A stretch of 64,000 nt of DNA, taken from assembly GCF_016808095.1 (NCBI RefSeq), contig NC_068970.1, forward strand, positions 52,416,130 to 52,480,129, in the 5' to 3' direction. Each line of letters opens with the position of its first letter. The stretch's first letter is position 1. Shown one piece after another: positions 35,601 through 48,108 of the stretch. This DNA is from Vigna angularis. Lineage: Eukaryota > Streptophyta > Magnoliopsida > Fabales > Fabaceae. The notes below the pieces were generated by a model that saw only the letters and a list, made by a program, of their open reading frames with translations, was not told where the DNA came from and searched no databases. The position numbers were made by a program, and so were the translations under genes.

Positions 35601-37719
35601 TGAACTTCCTACTCCTTATCCAGCTAGAGTTGTCCGTAAATGTAAGCTCACCCAGTGTTCCTACACCTTCCTTCAGTGTGATTTGCAGATCACCTGTTAG
35701 AAGAGGCCTTTTTCCTTCCCGCTCTTTCACAATATGACTATCAAATTCTTCTTCAGTCCAATTATCATCATCCTCGTTATTGAAATCTCCCTCCAGTACA
35801 ATAACATCTAGCCTGACACATGACTCTGGCCCTGATGTGACAATATTGCCAGTGTTTGCATCAATCAAAACAATATGAACAGCTGAACCTTGCTCTCCCT
35901 CCACCTTTCCACCTGTGAAGAGGGGAAGGGACAGCCTGGTCTTGAACTGCAATTGTAAATTTGTGCCATCAGGACCTTCTATTCGCTTTGGGGAAGACCT
36001 GAATTTTACATTGAGTAAAAGAGACAAATTATATATATTATAAACTCACGGTGATAAATAATATAAGCTGAACCTAAAATTTAACACACTAATCACTACA
36101 GATTTGGATCACTGGATTTTTTACTTTAAAACGTAACAGAATCTACACTAACATGGACTATCTGTCTAATTTTATCATTCCAACCTCTAGCAAAGCAAGT
36201 TATTGCAGGATATATTCATACTAATTGCCATGAAAGTATAAGCAGCAAAAGATCAGGGGAACCATGTCTCATGTACATTCATCTGACATAAAATTTATCT
36301 TTAGCAAGAGGGAACAAAAAAATTACCTGCCAGCAAGCTTGGAGGGGCATAGTTTTGCCAAAGCACGCTCGACTTCTTCACTAACCTGTTCGGCAACAAG
36401 CATAAAAATAAGAAACAAAACACATATTCTTGATTAAACATTATTCATGCAAACAAATCACTTCCTTTATAGAGCAATTTCATTAAATTATGGTTGATAA
36501 CACTCAGACATACACGCTGCAGGCCAACTTATTCCAGAAAGCCTCTAATAGATGAATAAAATGGGTGACCTATTGCATAAGGCTTCCACATAATGAGGCT
36601 CCGAAGGGGTATAAGTAACCAGCCAGCCGGTCCCTCAAGAAGAGAGACTTGGAAGGACTCGAAAGTCCGTTTCCTCTACTAACGAGTAAATTAAAAAAAA
36701 AAAAAAACTACAACAACTTCTACAGTTTTGAATACAACATCACTAATTTCCTACCCAATTCTTTCTAAGCCTCAGATCAAACAAAGGCCTCTCAGCTTGA
36801 AGTAGAATAAATTTTAGCAACAGGCCAGCAGCCTGAGAGGTTGTGCTTATGTCGCTGATTACGTGAGCAGTAGAATATACAAGTGATAACTTAAGGTACT
36901 ATTGACCAGTAAATCAAATAAAAATTACAGAAAATTATCAGATCAATATATGAAGAATCAATACCACAATGAACGTAATTTTCTTACAACTCTGCGTAGA
37001 ATAGGCTCCAGTGATGAGCAAAGTTTCTGCAGACTGTCAACCTTCAGGGCTTCAACAATTACACTGCAAATTAACATAAATAAACTAATAAAGCAAACAA
37101 ACACACTCATAACCAAGTTTAAGAAACCAAAGTAAGCTTTAACATTTGAAAACATAACAGCCTCCACACGGACTGCTTTGTTAGTTGCATGCTCGTTAAT
37201 TAGTGAGGCATATACTCGATCGAAATCGGTCTCTTTCCTTCTTTGCTTCTTAGAACCATTCTTCCACACGAGTTTAAGACTCGTGCAGAAACGACACATT
37301 GCATAAAATTTTCCTTTTAAAAATAAATAAGCTGCCAATAAAATCAGAAAGGTGACAATTCTACTTCTCAATCAATTCTCATGCAAACACAGCAACCTAA
37401 ACCTCGAGATTTTGAAAAACAGTCAGTAACTGCGATTTTCGCCGCAATGTCAAGATATTTCAAGTATCCACAACCGCAATCATAAGCACATTTGTCCGCA
37501 ATTCTCACAATATCAACAAATGCAACAAAACATAACCACGAAGAAGGAACAACACAATCCATTTAAGAGAAGCAAAAGACTCCGAAGGAAATGCAATTAG
37601 AATTACCTAGCCAAAGCAGGTCGTTTCCGATCAGGTTGGCCTTCTTCGGCCGAAGCCGAATCCAAACCTCGCTTCTCTCGCGCCGCGCCGCTCGATCTCT
37701 CCCCATACCTTCCGTGCAT
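32674..37719 (-). CDS. CBP60: CBP60-family calmodulin-binding protein
   Basis: Eight exons on the minus strand encode 631 residues: 37719-37607, 37063-36988, 36385-36327, 35998-35505, 35432-35272, 35127-34924, 34403-34169, 33227-32674. All introns are GT-AG and in frame. The N terminus has a basic RKRPALA patch, then [20 protein letters not shown], both typical of the family. Residues 83-250 form the conserved central DNA-binding region ([27 protein letters not shown]). The last 37 residues hold the basic amphipathic [20 protein letters not shown] calmodulin-binding helix, at the C terminus as in the CBP60a-g group and unlike SARD1. CBP60 proteins are plant nuclear regulators of defence and development. 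The subgroup looks closest to CBP60B/C/D. No in-frame ATG lies upstream of 37,719. Confidence 0.93.
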
Positions 37720-37851
37720 TGTTCCAATCCCAGCCCTGTTAGGTTGCGGAGAAAACGAGAGAAAGATAAAAAAGAAGAAAACACGGCGGCGGCGGCGGCA
37801 CACAACGCAGGTAAGTAGGTTTTCTCAGTCACGTAAGCTTCAACAGTTCAG

Positions 37852-37857
37852 TTGACT
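37852..37857 (+). promoter_or_regulatory. W-box-like site upstream of CBP60
   Basis: TTGACT lies about 135 bases before the CBP60 start codon. It is the core bound by WRKY factors, which fits a defence-linked gene. Six-base matches are common by chance. Confidence 0.25.
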
Positions 37858-38198
37858 GAGCAACAAGTAAATAAATAAGCGGCAAAATAGAAAACGGAAA
37901 ATGAGAGTTAGCGCCACTTTTGGATCGCTTTTAGAGCATCCAAACGGGGCGTGGTGTGGGGACTGAAAAGAAAGAGAAAGGAAAAAAAAAATAAAGGAGA
38001 AATTGGAAAAGTACGGAGATGGAAACTTCGGGGAAACGTCTCAGAATTTTCTTTTTCGGCCACAGACGCTATTTTGCACTCTGACGCTTATTTTGTCGCA
38101 CGCCTCAAAACAAACGTGTCACTCGCATATCTCCTTTTATTGTTCTCTCCTTTTGGGCTCACCTTTGATGGGAATCTCTTTCTTTATTTTACGATTCC

Positions 38199-38208
38199 GC
38201 CACGTGGC
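38199..38208. promoter_or_regulatory. Palindromic G-box upstream of CBP60
   Basis: gccacgtggc is a perfect ten-base palindrome around CACGTG, about 480 bases before the CBP60 ATG. bZIP and bHLH factors bind this core. The flanks GCC/GGC are those favoured by bZIPs, so a regulatory role is plausible. Confidence 0.4.
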
Positions 38209-39531
38209 GTGATTTGGGTTGGTCAGGTCTGCCAGGCGTTGGGGTTCGTAGCCGTCAGATTTCAGATCGTTCTGTAACTCTGTTTTAACTCGTCCTAGGT
38301 TTGTTTTCAGTTTCACGCTTTCACTGCCATAAAAGTATATTACACCCTTTATTCTTTCTCCTTTTCTTTTTCCTTTTTCTTTTTCTGGGATTCCGAATTG
38401 CAAGATGCTCAATATCTACTTTATTTTAGGGTGATTTAAAATGAAAAAAAATATTACAAGAATAATAAGTGATGCTAGGAAAGTAAAAGAATTAGAATGC
38501 AATGCAAGAGCATGAGAATGAAAATTGGAAGATCCTTAAATCTCTCAATTAGAAAACAGAAAGGGCCTACAAGGCGATAGGTGATAATCATGGTGAACTC
38601 AAACGCGCATAAAGGGTCAGAACAAATTCGATTCTGAAATGGCTTTTAGTGGAAAGCTGTAGGGTAGGAATACCAATAAATAAGATACGGGGACGGATTT
38701 TCTTTATAAATATTTATCATCAAGATTATTAGAATCTACGACTTTGTTTGTGTATATTACTACCTTTTAAACCCTTGCAATAAAGTGATAACTTATCACC
38801 AATATCAATGAAAATATAATACTATATTTAAATAAGAAAATGATACAATCATCATTCACATTATCTGTTAAATTTGAAATACACGTAAAAGTATTAAATA
38901 TTAATGTCTATAAATATTAAATTAGATCTTAATAATTTTCCATTATCTCAAAGTTTTAGATTGATTTAATAAGAACTTTATTTATAATGAAAACTTATTC
39001 CATCTACGATTAATCTATAAAGTAATTCAAAACGTAATTTTGATAAACATACTTTATAATATAAATAAAACTTAAAATAAGATGAAGTTGTATACCTTTT
39101 TTGTATTCTAAATGTTGTTTGACTTTTTTAAAAAGTTCTAAAGATTTCTTTGTAGACAATACTTTTAATTGTAGTACTCAAATTTTCATCTTCTTCCAAA
39201 ATTAAGATTTTTAATTATTTCTTTGGTTTGATAGTAAAAACAATAATATATATTTGTCCATGTGAATATTTGACAAACTTAAACTTTCATAAGAAATTGT
39301 CCTTGACTCTTATTGATTTTCATCACAAAATAAAACGATAATAAGATTTAAAATTTAAAATGCAATCATAAACTAAAAGACACGGAATTCATTCTTAGTA
39401 TTTGATCACAGCAACATAAATCATATTTTTGTCTAACTCATTAATTTGCAATCTTTTGTCATTATGAATATTTTTTTCTTAATCAATGTTTGTTTGAAGA
39501 ATAATTGGCACATATGCTTCCAATGTCAATC

Positions 39532-39708
39532 AAGAGTAATGATTCTTTGACACACCTAAATTTTTTACATTCATTTGACATTATCATTTGTTACTTTTTA
39601 CTTTCTTCTTTCTTGAAAAAATACAAAAAATTTACACTTTTATGACCATTTTACCCTTATGTTTTGTATCAAATGAATGTAAAAGTGTGTTATGATACCA
39701 TTACTCTT
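39532..39708. mobile_element. 177-bp MITE
   Basis: The left end, aagagtaatgattctttgac, matches the reverse complement of the right end, aagagtaatggtatcataac. A further inverted match, tttacattcatttga, lies about 35 bases in. The flanks both read tcaatc (39,526-39,531 and 39,709-39,714), a probable target duplication. It has no ORF. Confidence 0.65.
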
Positions 39709-39804
39709 TCAATCAATGATTTGGTTTCCCTGAACATTTTACTTCATTTAAGAATTTAGATGTAAACCACTCTGATTGACAAGGTGTATATGAACTTAAA
39801 TAAG

Positions 39805-40090
39805 CACTAGTGAAAAAATAGGTTTTTGTAACGACATGTTATGACGAGTGAAAACCACCAGTCATAATAGGTTGATCGATGATAGTTTCGTAATAAACAT
39901 AAGATTTATTATGATGGAGTTATGGACACCAATCATAAAAACTAACACGATGACAAACTTGTAAATAAACTGAAAACATATTATGATAGGTATATGATGA
40001 TATGTCATAATATACGAGACAGGGCGAAATGTATTATGACTGATTTTGAAAAACCTATCATAATATCTCTCTAAATCCATTTTTTCATTT
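39805..40090 (+). mobile_element. One end of a CACTA-type element
   Basis: It opens CACTAGTGAAAAAATAGG and is followed by many short inverted motifs based on tatgatag and atcataat, the subterminal pattern of CACTA elements. No matching opposite end was found in the window, so it is either truncated or has a decayed right end. Confidence 0.5.
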
Positions 40091-40675
40091 CCCTCTTCAA
40101 TTTCACTCACGGTTATCTCTTACTCTAGAGGTTTCTTTTCAAGTTTATGTTTCCAATCCCTAATTCTTTCCCTTTGCATCTTGTGTTTATCGCTCAGTCG
40201 TTCATCACTCATTCATCACTCGTTCATCACTCACTCTCATTTTGATTTTTCGGACAACAAATCCATCCTTTGACTCATTTTTTGGCACTTGAAATCAAGC
40301 ATCCAAAACAAGCTCATTGGTTTGTACAACATCAACATTTTTTCCTTCAACTTGTAACTTTACAAATGTATGCAATGTGAGCAATGTAACACTAGGAGCC
40401 AATGTGCATGCTAATGACAAGTCGTTGGTTGAAGACGGATTATAAGAAATATTAATATTGTTTATTAGCCTGTGTGAAGAAAAGATGAAAATGAGCATTA
40501 GTCAACATTATGTGAGAAATAATATCTTATGGTTATAATAAAAGGTTTAGGCAATCATCATAACATCATAGCAGAGAGACGAAAAGGATAGCTTAATTAG
40601 AACTTGTCCTACATGTGGTCATCATATCAAATGCCAAGAACAAGATTTTTTTTATTATTATTATTAATAAACATG
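40091..40675. other. Spacer with short tcatcact repeats
   Basis: Around 40,195-40,245 the sequence repeats tcatcactcattcatcactcg. Nothing else was recognised. It may be the continuation of the CACTA remnant to its left. Confidence 0.35.
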
Positions 40676-41011
40676 TTATGCATATATATCATTATCCTTT
40701 TGGTTAGTTTTACCTAAGATCATTTGATCTGGAGGACTTGATCTGTTAAACCAAGACATCACAATAACAAGTATTTCCATAGAATAATCAGTAACCACTA
40801 TGATTAACTTCAGCGATGCCGACAAAAAAATGGGAATGAGGTGTGTCTCATTGTTAAATTTGAATCCATCAAAAACAATCTTGTACACAATGAAGCAGAG
40901 GAAAATGATAAACCCAAAACAAATGATCAAGTAAGCTAACAGGCAATGAATCTCAACAACAGTGACAGGACTCGTACAAGTGAATTGCCAAAGTTGCGAT
41001 CCATATTACAG
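40676..41011 (-). pseudogene. Orphan membrane-protein-like ORF fragment
   Basis: A minus-strand frame is open from about 41,010 to 40,676 without an ATG near its beginning. It encodes two strongly hydrophobic segments, LLAYLIICFGFIIFLCFIVY and IFLSASLKLIIVVTDYSMEI, joined by a polar stretch. The segment ends QMILG beside a GTAAAACT that could be a splice donor. It looks like an exon of a membrane protein detached from its gene. I do not recognise the family. It lies near a CACTA end, so capture by a transposon is one explanation. Confidence 0.3.
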
Positions 41012-41866
41012 GTTCCTCAATTCTAACACGGTGATGTGAGAATGAAACAGAAACCGTGTAAATGTTTTCTTTTCACCCCCTCACCTTTGCCTTTATTTCA
41101 TCTACAAACACGAACAAAGATTTACCACATTTTAATTAACTCTTCTTTCTAAAAACTACTTTTATCAAAGAGCGAGAAGGATTGAATATTACAGTATATG
41201 TATATATAATTTACACCTATTCTGTACATACATCACTTTACCTTTTTGGCCATTTCCGTAAAAGAGTGAAATTAGAAGATAAAATGAAAAAGAAAGAGGG
41301 AAAATGATTATGTCTATGTGTGCTCGGACATATATGAATAACGAACTAATAATAAATTTCAATGAACTCAGTTTTGCATGTGGGACTGACTAAACAAAAA
41401 CAAAAATGCCTGTACTCCGTTTAACAGGAAACTAAACATGTTCAAATGACTAAACAAAATCGCATATGTGTACTAAGTTTTGCATTTCCTTCGTTGGATT
41501 TAAAACCACAAAAAAAATTACCTGCGACGGCGTAGTTGAAGTGAAAGGCAAGATTTATAGAGTTTTTAAACAAAAGTCAATACTCTAAATTAGAAGTTTA
41601 TCTATTAAACTTATCACTAAAAGGGTTGTCGATTCCGATTTGGAAATGCAAGAGTCAACATCAGACAATGGAAGGGATGAGCGGTTTTCAGACAGCGAAA
41701 TTGCGAGATGGTAAGAGAAACTAAGTTTTATCTTTCAAATGTCCTCACACGCCCTTCAATTTTCCAATTCCGGCGTGGACCTTCCATTGCAAGTGTCATC
41801 CTGCCAAAATAAACGAAAACTTGAAAAAAAGAAACACCCACGTAGGTGTGTCAAAAGTGGGCAACA
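41012..41866. other. Spacer without a recognised feature
   Basis: AT-rich. A GC-richer patch at 41,640-41,790 gives only short frames. Confidence 0.35.
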
Positions 41867-42779
41867 TGTAACATCCCGTTTTTACCAAAAGTTATATAAA
41901 ATTTAAGAATAGAAATCTTTTTTAGTTGAAACATCATTATTGTCCAAAATTTAGAACTAATTTTAAATATCACAAACTTAAAATATTTTTTCAAATGTTT
42001 TCCAAAAGCTTCTAAAATTTATCACTGCGTCTCCTCACATTTATACATTAATAATTATATCGGTAAATTTGTTCTCGTATAACAAACACATTATAAGATT
42101 ATTATACAAACAAGTAAGGGTAAACTAACATCCAAAAGATCAATACTAAAACATGCATAAATATATACTACACATAACAATAATCATATTATCATGCAAT
42201 AATCATACTAGACTCGATCGTCCGGATGAAAGGTTAATATGAAATATCAAGGGGCTGTATACTTGTGGAGTCTCCACTACAAATTACAGACTCATTGTTA
42301 ATGCAATACATCATGTCATCCATAAGATTAGTCAATCAACACCTATGTCCAAAACTGGCACATAGACTAGGACCTTCTGCCACTTTCACCACATAACTCA
42401 TCATTTTCTACTTGAGACTGAATGGTTATTAGAGTATCAGGATAACCTCCAATGTTAGGACTCCTAACATCAATGTGTACACTAATCGATTACAAACACA
42501 AAATCTCTCTATGAGACCCTTGGTCAATCTCATATCATGTTCATATTCATCAATCAATCCATCATGTAATACATACTTGATCCAAATTCATGCTCATAGC
42601 TTAACTTAGAATAGTGTTCAAGTCAATTATACAACCATACATATAAATCAATTACACAATCACTTAATATTTAACCCAATATGATAAAAGATTATTAACC
42701 ACTTAAGCAATTGGAATATTACGTGAAAAAATTGTTCCAACGCTTAATGAAACGGAAATCTTAATGTTTTTCCTAGATG

Positions 42780-43500
42780 ATCCAAAAACATAATTAAGGT
42801 GGTGTTGAGTTCCCTAAGAAACAAGAAACTAATTTCTCTAAATATAGACATCTAATTAAAAATTCGAGTGGTCAAAGTGAACCAATATGTCTTAGGAACT
42901 ACATATCTAAATTTTAGGTTAATCTAATATTTAACTATATAATAATTGAGGTTTTACCAAGACCTTAAGGACAAAATTCAAGTGCTTTTCAGCTCCACCA
43001 AAAATACGAAATTAATTTCTCTAAGTATAGACTTTAAATTAATAATTTGAGCGATTAAGATAAATTGATATCTCTTATGAACCATATATCAAAATTTTAG
43101 GTCAATCTAACGGTAAACGAAATGGAAATTGAAGTTTTACCAAGATAATGTAAGGATAGAATTTAAGTGGTTTTCATATCTACCCAAAATGAGAAATTAT
43201 TTCCTCTAAGCACAAATATCCAATTAAAAATCTGAGCAGTCAAGATGAATAAATATATCTTATGAACTACATATCAAAATTTCAAGTCAATATAATTGTA
43301 AACGAAGTAGAAATTGAAGTTTTATCGAGGTAATTTAAAGATAAAAATAAAGTGTTAATCAAGTTACTCAAAAATATTAAATTAATTCCTCTAATAACAT
43401 ACCAATATATCTTATAAAGTATATATCAAAATTTTAGTTTAATATATTGGTAAACAAAGTAAAAATTGATGTTTTACCGAGATAACTCAAAAAATAGAAA
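42780..43500. repeat. Tandem array with a 184-bp unit
   Basis: About 3.7 degenerate copies. Anchors aatttctctaaatatagac (42,831), aatttctctaagtatagac (43,014), a third near 43,198 and a fourth near 43,384 are spaced 183-186 bases apart. Each unit also contains atatcaaaattttaggt and a gttttacc block. Confidence 0.8.
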
Positions 43501-44139
43501 ATAAGAAAAATATAGTCTAGAAAACCAAAATGTTACTTTGGTTCTTGGCTTCCTTGTTTACTTTAGAAGTTTCCTTCATTTTATAGGCTAACTTAGGGTC
43601 CCATAATTCTTATTTTGTTCATTATTCAATGTCAACACCGAAATGTATGCCTACACATTAATTTGAACCTTTGACCCTGCTATCACCATACATAGTTACC
43701 ATTTGAGCTACCACAATTCTTTATTTAGCTTACCACTTTTCTTTTATATAAATCTATTAAATGTTTCGAATCATAAAAAAATTTATTACTACTAATAATA
43801 AAAATTATTTACTATTTATTAAGATAGATATTTTCAAAAGTCTTACACAACATTTTACTATATTTAAAAAAATATCATTTCGTTCTTGTGATCTCGTATA
43901 TATATGGAATAAATTAATTGTTTTCTTTATGTTTGGTTACAATAGATATATCATGTGATGATGATAAGTTCCTTATCATATGTAATGATGAAAGTTCCTT
44001 ATCACAATGACATAAATATCGATGTAACAAATAACAAAATGTTGATGTATTGCATATTTCAAGATAATACGTAAAAATAAAATAAAATAAATTAATGAAT
44101 CTTGAAAATGTCAAGCATTGGATTAGAACTCCATTTAAC

Positions 44140-44141
<2 letters not shown>

Positions 44142-44184
<43 letters not shown>
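44142..44184. repeat. (AT)n microsatellite
   Basis: About 43 bases of AT repeat, near the right end of the LTR-like module. Confidence 0.9.
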
Positions 44185-44185
<1 letters not shown>

Positions 44186-44394
44186 TAGTTTCCATATGAT
44201 AAATCGTTTAAAAAAATTGTTAAATTTGTATTAGAGTGTGACAAAATTCTACAATTGTGTTATACAAGAAATACAATTCATTCAATTAAAATATCAGATA
44301 CCAAAATCGTGCGACTACATTGTATTTAAATATTTTTAGATATAAAGATAATTAAAACAGGTTGTCTTCTCTTTTCAACAAGTTCTTTCCCGTC

Positions 44395-45130
44395 AACGAG
44401 GTTAAATTCAACTAATTTCAATTGTCGATTTGATTAAATTGTGGACAGAGATAATATGATCAAATCCAGTCGATATCAACTTAATTAAATTTGACTAAAT
44501 TTTGGTTTGAGATCAACTCAGTCAAATTCGATCAAATTTTGGTTATGGTTGACCTTGTCAAATTTGGCTTAATTTCAATTAAAGTGGACTCAGGCAAATT
44601 CGAGCAAAATCAACTCGGCCGAATTTAGTTAGAGCCGACTAAACTAAATTCTAGTCATGACCGATTCAATTGAATTCGGTCAAATTTTGATCGAAGATGA
44701 CTTGACTGGATTCAATTGAATTTCAATCAGGGTCAACTGAATTTCAACCCCTTGGTCAAATTTGACCAAATTTCAATTAGGGATGACTTAATCAAATTCG
44801 AAAAAAATGTCAATTGTGACCTACTCTATCAAATTTGATCAAATTTCGATCGTTAAATGTAGCCAAATTTTTATTGTGGCCCGGCCTGACCCATTTCAAC
44901 TTTCAACTTGGTTTGGTCCATCTTGATCTTCAACCTAAGTCGACTCGTCACAACCTTTGGATCAAACTAACCTATATTGACTCATCTTGACCTTTGGCCT
45001 ATGCCAACCCACCTCGACCTTCAACTCAAGCGAACTAATCTCGACTTTTGGTTTGCATTAACCCATCTTGACCTTCAACTCACACTAGCACTTCTCAATC
45101 TTCGATTCAAGTTGACTCGTCTCAACCTCC
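44395..45130 (+). repeat. Degenerate minisatellite, block 1
   Basis: Short imperfect units follow each other without clean register. In the first 490 bases they resemble gtcaaattcgatcaaatttt. In the last 240 they resemble gactcatcttgaccttcaac. No reading frame stays open. The same motifs occur reverse-complemented at 52,085-52,515 and 54,960-55,660. Confidence 0.7.
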
Positions 45131-46777
45131 AACATATGTGACTAATGTGTATTTATCAACAAAGTAGTTTTAAATTAATGCACAATTAACTAAGTTATAA
45201 CTAACTAAATTGTAAAATAGTTCAATTCAATTTTTGTTATAAATAATTCAATTTTTTAGTCTAATATGATAGAAATATTTGATAGTTCATATCAATTAGT
45301 ATAATTTTACCCACATCTACTAACATGTATTTGTTCAATACTAACTTTTTACAAAGAAAACTGGCAAGAATAAATGCAAATAATAATTATAAAAAAAGAC
45401 AATTTCATAAACTTAATATTTAATTATAATAATCAAAGTAATCCTTTTAAGTTGTGAAAAATAAATGCAAATAAAAAACTATGAAAGTGAGAATCTCACA
45501 ATCCTATCAATTGGTGTAAAACTTGTAAGAATTTCTTAAAAATAACGTACGGTAAAATTTTCTTAAGGTTAGCACCAGAGGGAGAGTTTCTTATAATACC
45601 ATTTTTATTATAAATACTCTAATTCTTAGTTCTTTTTTCTTTCATATTATTGCACCACAATTTTTTTACAATAATTATAATTTATTTATTTCTGCTCCTG
45701 TCTCCTTAACTTCCTTTTCTTGGATTTGTTCTTAGTAAAAAAGACTAGCCAATTAATCATCGGCCACATGCATTTCACTGGGTAGATAACTCTTTTACTC
45801 CGTTCCTGCAAAATTGAAGACAATTCTTTCTTTAATTGAAACATTATTTTTTTCTCATAAGGAACAGCTAGCCATTTGCTACCAATTGTAAAATCTTGCT
45901 CATTAAATACAAATAGATGTGCATTTTAGACCAGGCATGGGTAACAGATGCTGTCATGCCTTGTCGATGATGCAACTCCCAATTTGAAAAGAGCCCTATA
46001 TGTTAATAGCAAATATATTTTAATATTAGTCCAACATCCGCACAATTTCACCAAATTTTCAGTCAAGTCGCTTATGGCTAAGAAGCTTTCAACTAAATTT
46101 TGATTGCTCAAAGTTTTTGCAACTGAATCCCAATATGGCAGCAGTCATTTGACCTGTTTTAATTTTTGGAGACACGGCTGTAAATATTCTTGATTAAGGT
46201 TTAAATAGAACTAACAACTGCAACAGCTTAATCTTGAAACCCGCGTCAAGTTTTCCCTAACTCCTCAACTTTACCAAGGATTTTTCTTAAGGTTGTCACA
46301 GGATTAAGGGCTTGATTCATTATGTGTCTTCATATAACATGAACCATAGCACCCAGAAAAGGAAAAAAGATAAAACTAAAACCCTTCTTTGACCTGAAAC
46401 TAAAAATTTAGACATAAAAATAAGAGAAAAGAAAATCTAGAAAGTTAAATATGTAAATTAATTAAATGTACAATACACAATACCGTTACCGATTAACCAA
46501 ACAAGAGAAAAAGTAGGTGCTTCTTCCTTAACTCTCGAATCCCCCAAATTAAGAAGTCGGCAATGACCCCGCTGGAGAAAGTCCTGTCATGAACATTAGG
46601 TACCAGGTAACCAACTAGAACAAATATTAAAAATGAAACAAGTCCAAATCCTGCAATAAGCAAGCACGAGTTCTCACTTCTAGGTGGCCAAGTTACTGCA
46701 CTTAACAAACACCTCAAATAAACGCAGTTCATTGTAGACTTAGGATTGTCCTGAAGATGCACGGTGCTTAGCTACCA
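45131..46777. other. Spacer left of the RRP17 gene
   Basis: AT-rich to about 45,700, then of more average composition. The last few hundred bases would carry the 3' untranslated region of the minus-strand RRP17-like gene. Frames at 45,926-46,111 and 46,493-46,762 show no domain. Confidence 0.4.
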
Positions 46778-48108
46778 TTACTTCTTGCCCCGCTTCTTTC
46801 CTTTCTTCTTGTCTCTCTTATTTGATGTCTTGGGTCGTGACTTCTGTTTTGCAACCTTCTTAAAAGATTTCTTGTTCCTTATAGGTACCCTTTGCCCTTT
46901 ATCAGCCACAACGGAATGGGGGGTCACCGTCTCCTCCTTCCTCTCACTATGATAACTTTCTTCTTCAGGGTTGATCTCACTTGTCACAACAGTAACTTTC
47001 AAATCAGCGTTCTCGTATGTTTTTGTTTCTTTCAACAACAAAAGGTAAACCCAATCACCAAATGAGTCAACCCACAAGCACAAAAGACATCAATCACACA
47101 TCATACACTAAAAAGAGCCTCAGATTCATTAGTAAATAAACTTTGGACAGGTTTTACTTCAAACTTTCAGGTTACACTTTTTTGTTTTCCATATCTCCTC
47201 TGAAAAAAAAATCTTGTTCAAGGCACAGTTAAACATTAAATGTGAGCACTCCTTCAAGGGGGGATTCAACCTTTATTTTCCACGTTTAGGCCTCTTCCAC
47301 TAGACCTCACCCCCGATGATAAACTTTTAAGTTACATGTGTCCTAGTATCACATCAGGCTCAAACACAACACGAATGCCAGAGTAAAAAGGAATGCTGAT
47401 ATGACTAAGGTTTTGTTTGGATAATCTCTAGTTAAGCTCATGTGTAACCAACTTTATACAAACTCTACTCTATTGTTTAGCTTCTTCAAAAAAATAAAAA
47501 AGATAACTCAAGATAATTTCAAGTGCTATTAAGAAAAAATAACTCATTTCACCCTCTTTTTTTCTCTCAATTGTGCACACTGAAAAGAAGCTAGTCTAAA
47601 TCAACAAGTGAATAAACAAACAATACAACTGCGAGGAATATTCCAATTGAGAAAATGTACCGGCAATAGATTCAACTTGGTCTGCAACTTCTTCTTGGCG
47701 CTCCTCATTCTGATCAGGTGGCACGCCTCCATACAGAACGAATTCTCTTTCCAACTTCCTCTGCAAAACGAGTACAATCAAATAGATATGATAACAAAAT
47801 CCATAACAAAAAAATTAACACAAACCAAACCCTCCATTGGTTGTAAAAGAATGTAATCTCTTAGTAATAATAAAGCACATAAAGAAGTAAAATGGAAAAG
47901 TGAATACCTTTTTGCGTTCTTCGCAGCGTTTGCGGCGCAGTGCCTCGTTCTGTTGCTTCTGCGCTTCCTTTCTTCTCTTCTTCTTGCGCTTGTGAAAACC
48001 AGTGACGTAGTCTTTGAGGTCTTTCTCGTTGAAATTGATGCCCAAAGCTTTGTTCTTCAGAGCCCTCTTCGTCAGGTGCGTGCCTTTGCGCTGCACTGTC
48101 TCCTCCAT
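46778..48108 (-). CDS. RRP17: RRP17/Nop25-type nucleolar rRNA-processing protein
   Basis: Three exons (48108-47908, 47760-47661, 47028-46778) encode 183 residues with in-frame GT-AG introns. The ATG at 48,108 is chosen because it is the first in frame and gives the family N terminus. The conserved core is LGINFNEKDLKDYVTGFHKR, followed by a run of Lys/Arg and a predicted coiled coil (KKKRRKEAQKQQNEALRRKR). LEREFVLYGGVPP in exon 2 is also typical. The tail is very basic (KKGKKRGKK) and should act as a nucleolar signal. Yeast Rrp17 is a 5'-3' exonuclease needed for 60S rRNA maturation. The plant members are assumed to act in the same process. The gene sits alone between two transposon-rich blocks. 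Confidence 0.9.

Larger units (their letters stand above)
37720..39531. other. CBP60 leader, promoter and AT-rich spacer
   Basis: Bases 37,720-37,860 should contain the GC-rich leader, including a CGG run at 37,783-37,800. Bases 37,900-38,400 form a promoter-like zone. From 38,420 to 39,531 the sequence is AT-rich, and I see no gene. Confidence 0.4.
41867..44390 (+). mobile_element. LTR-like module, plus orientation (gypsy-type, no coding part)
   Basis: It begins TGTAACATCCCGTTTTTACC, the classic start of many legume gypsy LTRs. It then runs about 2.5 kb without coding capacity, through a tandem array and an AT run. The right border is set by the start of the minisatellite at 44,395 and is approximate. 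It is either a solo LTR or an LTR left from a lost element. A similar module in the opposite orientation lies at 52.5-54.95 kb. Confidence 0.5.

Noticed and set aside
36580..36690. GC-richer patch in CBP60 intron 2 resembling tRNA-related or SINE sequence
   Set aside because: I could not fold it into a cloverleaf or find A and B boxes with proper spacing, and it shows no target duplication.
37603..37803. Extended CBP60 start with an Arg run and hydrophobic stretch
   Set aside because: The extension has no ATG (it begins at GTG). Family members start at the position used here, and the run comes from a CGG repeat in the leader.
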